Positions 32,028 to 35,483 of a DNA stretch of 35,483 nt are shown here, piece after piece. How positions within the stretch are numbered: the first letter of the stretch is position 1; every line of letters begins with the position of its first letter. The DNA lies in NCBI RefSeq assembly GCF_027570075.1, contig NZ_JAKMUS010000020.1:1-35483 (forward strand), read 5' to 3'. The notes under the pieces are model-generated. The model did no database searches. It was not told the origin of the DNA and was given only the letters and a program-made list of their open reading frames with translations. The translations under genes were made by a program, and so were the position numbers. The stretch comes from Corynebacterium meitnerae (GTDB taxonomy: Bacteria; Actinomycetota; Actinomycetes; Mycobacteriales; Mycobacteriaceae).

Positions 32028-32387
32028 ATGGATAAGCCCACCATTGACGTACCTAATGAACCGGCGCCGGCTGGACTCGTAATCGAGGACATTGTTGTCG
32101 GTGATGGCGAGGAAGCTCAGGCAGGCGGCATGGTCAAGGTCCACTACTTGGGCGTGGATTACCAGACCGGCGAGGAGTTCGATAGCTCCTGGGACCGCGG
32201 CGAGGCCGCTGAGTTCCCGCTGACTGGTCTCATCGAGGGCTGGCAGGAAGGCATCCCGGGCATGAAGGTGGGCGGTCGCCGCTCGCTGACCATCCCGCCG
32301 GAAATGGCTTACGGTCCTGCCGGTGGCGGCCACCCGCTGTCGGGCCGCACCCTCGTTTTTGTCATCGATCTGCTCGAGGCGAACTAA
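32028..32387 (+). CDS. fkpA: FKBP-type peptidyl-prolyl cis-trans isomerase
   Basis: This 119-aa cytoplasmic folding catalyst consists of a single FKBP domain: MVKVHYLGVDYQTGEEFDSSW (positions 35-55, strand and active-site Asp), PLTGLIEGWQEGIPGMKVGG (64-83) and RSLTIPPEMAYG with the final LVFVIDLLE. There is no signal peptide. AAGGAG lies 10 nt before the ATG. It follows gltA as in C. glutamicum, and the aldo/keto reductase gene begins 4 bp after its stop, so they form an operon. Confidence 0.93.
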   Translation: MDKPTIDVPNEPAPAGLVIEDIVVGDGEEAQAGGMVKVHYLGVDYQTGEEFDSSWDRGEAAEFPLTGLIEGWQEGIPGMKVGGRRSLTIPPEMAYGPAGGGHPLSGRTLVFVIDLLEAN

Positions 32388-32391
32388 CACA

Positions 32392-33240
32392 ATGGCAGTG
32401 ACCCCTTCTCCCAGCGTCATCCCACACGCACGTCTCAACGATGGGCATGAGGTGCCCCTGGTGGGATTGGGGACGTACAAGCTCACGGGCCCAGACGCGG
32501 TGACCATCATTCGCCGGGCCATCGAGTGCGGCTACCGCCACTTCGACACTGCCTCCTTGTACGGCAATGAGGAAGAGGTCGGCCGCGCTGTACATGACGC
32601 GATTGCCGCGGGTGATGTGACCCGCGAGGAGCTGACCATCACCTCCAAGCTGTGGAACGATGATCAGCCGCGTGCCACGGAAGCATTCCAGGAATCGCTC
32701 CGCCGGCTGAACCTGGATTACGTGGACCTGTTCATGGTCCACTGGCCATGGCCCCAAAATGGCACGTTTGTTGCCGCCTATGAAGCGCTGCTGGAGCAGC
32801 GGGAGGCCGGACTCATCGGGTCCGTGGGTGTCGCTAATTTCTACGAAGAGACGCTGGATGAACTCATCGCGGCAACGGGGGTTGCGCCCGCGGTGAACCA
32901 GGTGGAACTCCACATCGGCTTCACGCAGCCGGAGCTGCGGGACTATCACGCACGCCACGGCATCCTGACGGAGGCGTGGGCGCCACTCGGCAGGGGAGAG
33001 GTCCTAGGGAGCCCCGAGGTCGCTCAGATTGCTGAAGCTTATGGGGCGACGTCTGCGCAGATTGCTTTGGCCTACCTCGTGTCCCAGGGGATCTCCATCA
33101 TCCCGAAGACATCCAGCGAGGACCGGCTTGAGCAGAGCTTCACTGTCGCAGGTATCCAGCTCGACGCTGAGGCACTGAAGCTTCTCGACGGGATTCCCGG
33201 TGGCCGTCAGTCGAATGATCCGCGGGTGTTTCCGGGGTGA
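32392..33240 (+). CDS. aldo/keto reductase
   Basis: This 282-aa NADPH-dependent oxidoreductase of the AKR5-like (2,5-diketo-gluconate reductase) group is a TIM barrel. The catalytic tetrad is visible: Asp and Tyr in YRHFDTASLYGNE (about 47-59), Lys in TSKLWND (about 84), His in MVHWPWP (about 117). Cofactor-binding IPKTSS lies near the C-terminus (about 243). Substrate unknown. The ATG at 32392 is 4 bp after fkpA; a frame reaching back into fkpA is rejected. Its TGA is followed at once by a copy of the 11-mer CGTCGATAAGC. Confidence 0.9.
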   Translation: MAVTPSPSVIPHARLNDGHEVPLVGLGTYKLTGPDAVTIIRRAIECGYRHFDTASLYGNEEEVGRAVHDAIAAGDVTREELTITSKLWNDDQPRATEAFQESLRRLNLDYVDLFMVHWPWPQNGTFVAAYEALLEQREAGLIGSVGVANFYEETLDELIAATGVAPAVNQVELHIGFTQPELRDYHARHGILTEAWAPLGRGEVLGSPEVAQIAEAYGATSAQIALAYLVSQGISIIPKTSSEDRLEQSFTVAGIQLDAEALKLLDGIPGGRQSNDPRVFPG

Positions 33241-33260
33241 CGTCGATAAGCACTGAGCTG

Positions 33261-33281
33261 AGGGGGTAACTTTCACCCCCG
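33261..33281. promoter_or_regulatory. RamA-type paired motif upstream of the symporter operon
   Basis: AGGGGGT (33261-33267) and ACCCCCG (33275-33281) form an inverted pair with a 7-bp gap, the form bound by RamA. Activation of the acetate/pyruvate/propionate symporter gene mctC by RamA is known in C. glutamicum. Confidence 0.55.
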
Positions 33282-33317
33282 AAAATAATTTAATTTCTAA
33301 AACTGCCTCCCCGAGAG

Positions 33318-33333
33318 TGTGTTCTAAGTTACT
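33318..33333. promoter_or_regulatory. possible weak GlxR site
   Basis: TGTGTTCTAAGTTACT matches 9 of 12 defined positions of the GlxR consensus. It lies between the RamA-type motif and the DUF485 gene. It may also contain the -10 (TAAGTT). Confidence 0.25.
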
Positions 33334-33371
33334 TTTCTAACAACCAACCCACTTTCCGAAAGGAGCAGGCC

Positions 33372-33713
33372 ATGGCTGAAGGCTCACCCGCTGTAAAGCA
33401 GCGACGGGAACCGACGCCCCAGGAATTCGTGGAAATGCAGGCAAGCCCGCAGTTCCAGGAACTACGCGGCGCATACCGCAAGTTCACGTTCCCGGTGTCC
33501 ATCGCATTTTTCCTCTGGTACATCTTCTACGTCGTTTACGCGACCTTCTGGCCGGAGGTTATGGCTAAGCCATTCCTTGGCCTCAACCTGGGCCTCTGGC
33601 TGGGTATCGCCCAGTTCATCACCACATTCCTGATCACCTGGGCATACGTGGTGTACGCGAACAAGAACATTGAGCCGCGTGCTGCGGCGATCCGCGAAGA
33701 GATGGAGGGCTAA
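33372..33713 (+). CDS. DUF485 membrane protein, partner of the symporter
   Basis: This 113-aa protein has a hydrophilic N-terminus and two membrane segments (about 42-62 and 74-98). DUF485 proteins (YjcH type) are encoded directly before acetate symporters of the ActP/MctC type and are thought to assist them. AAAGGAG precedes the ATG. The symporter gene starts 3 bp after its stop, so expression is coupled. Confidence 0.9.
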   Translation: MAEGSPAVKQRREPTPQEFVEMQASPQFQELRGAYRKFTFPVSIAFFLWYIFYVVYATFWPEVMAKPFLGLNLGLWLGIAQFITTFLITWAYVVYANKNIEPRAAAIREEMEG

Positions 33714-33716
33714 ACC

Positions 33717-35372
33717 ATGAACCCTGACGTATTCCTCCTTGCGCAGGAAGAAGCTGCGGCAACCGGCAACCCGATTCTCAACATCGCTGTCTTCGCCGCA
33801 TTCATCATCGTCACCATGGCGATTGTGACCAAGGTGGGTAAGTCCACCTCCGAGGCCTCTGACTTCTACACCGGTGGCGCATCCTTCTCCGGTACCCAGA
33901 ACGGTCTGGCAATTGCAGGTGACTACCTGTCTGCTGCGTCCTTCCTGGGCATCGTCGGCGCGATCGCGCTCACTGGTTACGACGGCTTCCTCTACTCCAT
34001 CGGCTTCTTCGTCGCATGGCTGGTGGCCCTCCTGCTCGTGGCGGAGCCGCTGCGTAACGTCGGCCGCTTCACCATGGCAGACGTGCTGTCCTTCCGCCTG
34101 CGCCAGAAGCCAGTGCGCGTGGCAGCTGCCTTTGGCACCCTGTTCGTGTCGCTGTTCTACCTCATCGCTCAGATGGCTGGTGCTGGCTCCCTGGTGTCCG
34201 TCCTCCTGGACCTGCACACCTTCAGTGCTCAGGCAATCTGTGTTGCCATCGTCGGCGTGATCATGATCGCCTACGTTCTCATCGGCGGCATGAAGGGCAC
34301 CACCTACGTTCAGATGATCAAGGCAGTGCTGCTCGTTGGTGCTGTGGCGATCATGACCATCCTCTGCTTCATTGCGGTCAAGGGCGGTATGAACGCGCTC
34401 TTCGACAAGGCGATCGAGATGCACGCTGGCTCTGAGCACATTCAGAAGGCTGGCTACGAGGCATCTGAGATCCTCCAGCCGGGCCTGAAGTACGGTGGCT
34501 CCACGATCAAGCAGCTCGACTTCATCTCCCTCGGCCTGTCCCTGGTTCTGGGTACCGCTGGTCTGCCGCACGTTCTCATGCGCTTCTACACCGTGCCTAC
34601 GGCTACGGAGGCTCGTAAGTCCGTGACCTGGGCTATCGTCCTCATTGGTGCGTTCTACCTGATGACCCTGGTTCTGGGCTACGCCGCTGCTGGCCTCGTC
34701 GGCCCGGACGTGATCAACGCTGCACCGGGTAAGGCGAATGCCGCGGCACCGCTGCTGGCTCTGGAAATCGGTGGCTCGGTCTTTATGGCCATCGTGTCTG
34801 CCGTGGCCTTCGCAACAGTGCTCGCCGTGGTGGCTGGCCTGGCTATTACGGCCTCCGCATCCATCGCGCACGACATCTACAACGCCGTGCTTCGCGACGG
34901 TCAGGCTTCCGAGGAAGAGCAGGTCCGCGTCTCCCGCGTGACCGTGGTTGTCATCGGCATCCTGGCCATCGTCCTGGGCATCCTGGCAATGCGTCAGAAC
35001 GTCGCCTTCCTGGTGTCCCTGGCATTCGCCATCGCGGCCTCCGCGAACCTTCCGACGATCCTGTTCTCCCTCTACTGGAAGCGCTTCAACACCGCCGGTG
35101 CTGTGGCTTCCATGTACACGGGCCTGGGCGTCGCCCTGGTTCTCATCTTCCTGTCCCCGGCAGTCTCCGGTACCGAAACAGCAATGTTCCCGAACGCTGA
35201 TTGGGCAATCTTCCCGCTGACCAGCCCGGGCCTCGTGTCCATCCCGGCTGCGTTCCTGGCTGGTGCCATTGCCACGTTCCTGGGCAAGCCGGACAACCTG
35301 GACGAACTCCAGTCCGAGATGGAAGTCCGCTCGCTTACGGGTGTTGGTGTGGAAGCGCCAGTGGACCACTAA
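33717..35372 (+). CDS. mctC: acetate/monocarboxylate:cation symporter (MctC/ActP type)
   Basis: This 551-aa solute:sodium symporter family protein has about 13 membrane segments and takes up acetate, pyruvate or propionate. Family features: DFYTGGASFSGTQNGLAIAG (about 43-62), GDYLSAASFLG, LPHVLMRFYTVPTATEARKS (about 284-303) and the ANLPTILFSLYWKRF block near 448. The N-terminus has no cleavable signal. GGAGG lies 10 nt before the ATG, inside the end of the DUF485 gene. The position near gltA matches mctC of C. glutamicum. Upstream G5/C5 motifs suggest RamA activation when acetate is used. Confidence 0.92.
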   Translation: MNPDVFLLAQEEAAATGNPILNIAVFAAFIIVTMAIVTKVGKSTSEASDFYTGGASFSGTQNGLAIAGDYLSAASFLGIVGAIALTGYDGFLYSIGFFVAWLVALLLVAEPLRNVGRFTMADVLSFRLRQKPVRVAAAFGTLFVSLFYLIAQMAGAGSLVSVLLDLHTFSAQAICVAIVGVIMIAYVLIGGMKGTTYVQMIKAVLLVGAVAIMTILCFIAVKGGMNALFDKAIEMHAGSEHIQKAGYEASEILQPGLKYGGSTIKQLDFISLGLSLVLGTAGLPHVLMRFYTVPTATEARKSVTWAIVLIGAFYLMTLVLGYAAAGLVGPDVINAAPGKANAAAPLLALEIGGSVFMAIVSAVAFATVLAVVAGLAITASASIAHDIYNAVLRDGQASEEEQVRVSRVTVVVIGILAIVLGILAMRQNVAFLVSLAFAIAASANLPTILFSLYWKRFNTAGAVASMYTGLGVALVLIFLSPAVSGTETAMFPNADWAIFPLTSPGLVSIPAAFLAGAIATFLGKPDNLDELQSEMEVRSLTGVGVEAPVDH

Positions 35373-35421
35373 CACCACTAGGCGGGAGGCTGCGGCTTCG
35401 GCTGCACGCTCCACGTGAAAG

Positions 35422-35451
35422 AAGGAGGCCACCCTGGTGGGTGGCCTCCTT
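35422..35451 (+). terminator. rho-independent terminator of the symporter operon
   Basis: A 13-bp perfect stem (35422-35434 with 35439-35451) with loop TGGT is followed by TGTGTTT. It sits 50 bp after the symporter stop. Confidence 0.85.
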
Positions 35452-35483
35452 TGTGTTTGCTAGGAGGTGCTGCAAGCTAAACC

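Noticed and set aside
35411..35420. CACGTGAAA resembling half of a parS (ParB) site
   Set aside because: The other half of TGTTTCACGTGAAACA is not present (CTC instead of TTT), and the region is far from any par gene.
33462..35432. 656-codon open frame on the minus strand across the symporter
   Set aside because: It is His/Asp/Gly-rich low-complexity translation opposite a well-recognised membrane transporter, so a shadow frame.
35460..35483. Possible last eight codons of a minus-strand gene at the right edge
   Set aside because: Eight open codons ending in TAG are expected by chance. A convergent gene beyond the terminator is plausible but cannot be supported from this window.

Overview
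The window reads as a chromosomal segment of a Corynebacterium (high-GC mycolate actinobacterium). The evidence is gene content and order. From about 21 kb to the right end the order is rpf, cspB, a DUF3027 gene, a purine permease, an SpoU methyltransferase, sepH, serC, gltA, an FKBP isomerase, and a DUF485 gene with an acetate/monocarboxylate symporter. This matches, from memory, the Corynebacterium glutamicum rpf1-cspB-serC-gltA-mctC neighbourhood and more loosely the M. tuberculosis Rv0861c-Rv0896 block. I see no tRNA, rRNA, CRISPR array, phage or complete insertion sequence.

Layout: (1) 0.1-2.8 kb holds a TauE/SafE-type exporter convergent with a lipoprotein metallophosphoesterase. (2) 2.9-7.4 kb is a four-gene ugpAEBC glycerol-3-phosphate ABC operon on the minus strand. 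Its promoter carries four tandem 11-bp units resembling a Pho box, and the phosphatase promoter has a related arrangement. (3) 7.4-9.8 kb is a DUF3239 membrane protein and an XPB-type DNA repair helicase. (4) 9.9-15.7 kb looks like an accessory insertion: a secreted adhesin-like surface protein, a small lipoprotein, and an operon of an XRE regulator, a membrane protein and a NatA/NatB-like ABC exporter. It separates the XPB helicase from the helicase-associated protein (15.8-17.9 kb) that is its usual partner. (5) 17.9-21.0 kb holds a 66-aa conserved-looking protein, a fused TsuA-TusA thiosulfate uptake protein with repeats at its promoter, and an HNH endonuclease gene bordered by composite palindromes. 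(6) 21.3-29.2 kb holds rpf under a c-di-AMP (ydaO) riboswitch, cspB, DUF2771, a glutaminyl cyclase lipoprotein, DUF3027, an NCS2 purine permease, an SpoU methyltransferase, a DUF6928-like protein and SepH. (7) 29.2-35.4 kb is central metabolism: serC, gltA, fkpA, an aldo/keto reductase and the acetate symporter pair.

Two loci tied to acetate metabolism (gltA and the symporter) both carry paired G5/C5 motifs of the type bound by RamA. Several starts (XRE, DUF3027, possibly HNH and ugpA) lie about 6-8 nt after a -10 hexamer with no Shine-Dalgarno, so leaderless mRNAs are likely.

The most unexpected signal is not a gene. The 11-mer CGTCGATAAGC occurs nine times exactly, plus a tenth copy of its 10-base core, on both strands. 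Chance expectation is about 0.02. Nine of the ten core copies lie inside minus-strand genes and force Leu-Ile-Asp or Val-Asp-Lys codons. Other structures worth testing are a leaderless 12-codon upstream ORF plus hairpin before gltA, an 11-bp hairpin that buries the sepH ribosome-binding site, and three TGTAAA-type palindromes between two convergent genes. All functional statements are from reading the sequence; no database search was run.
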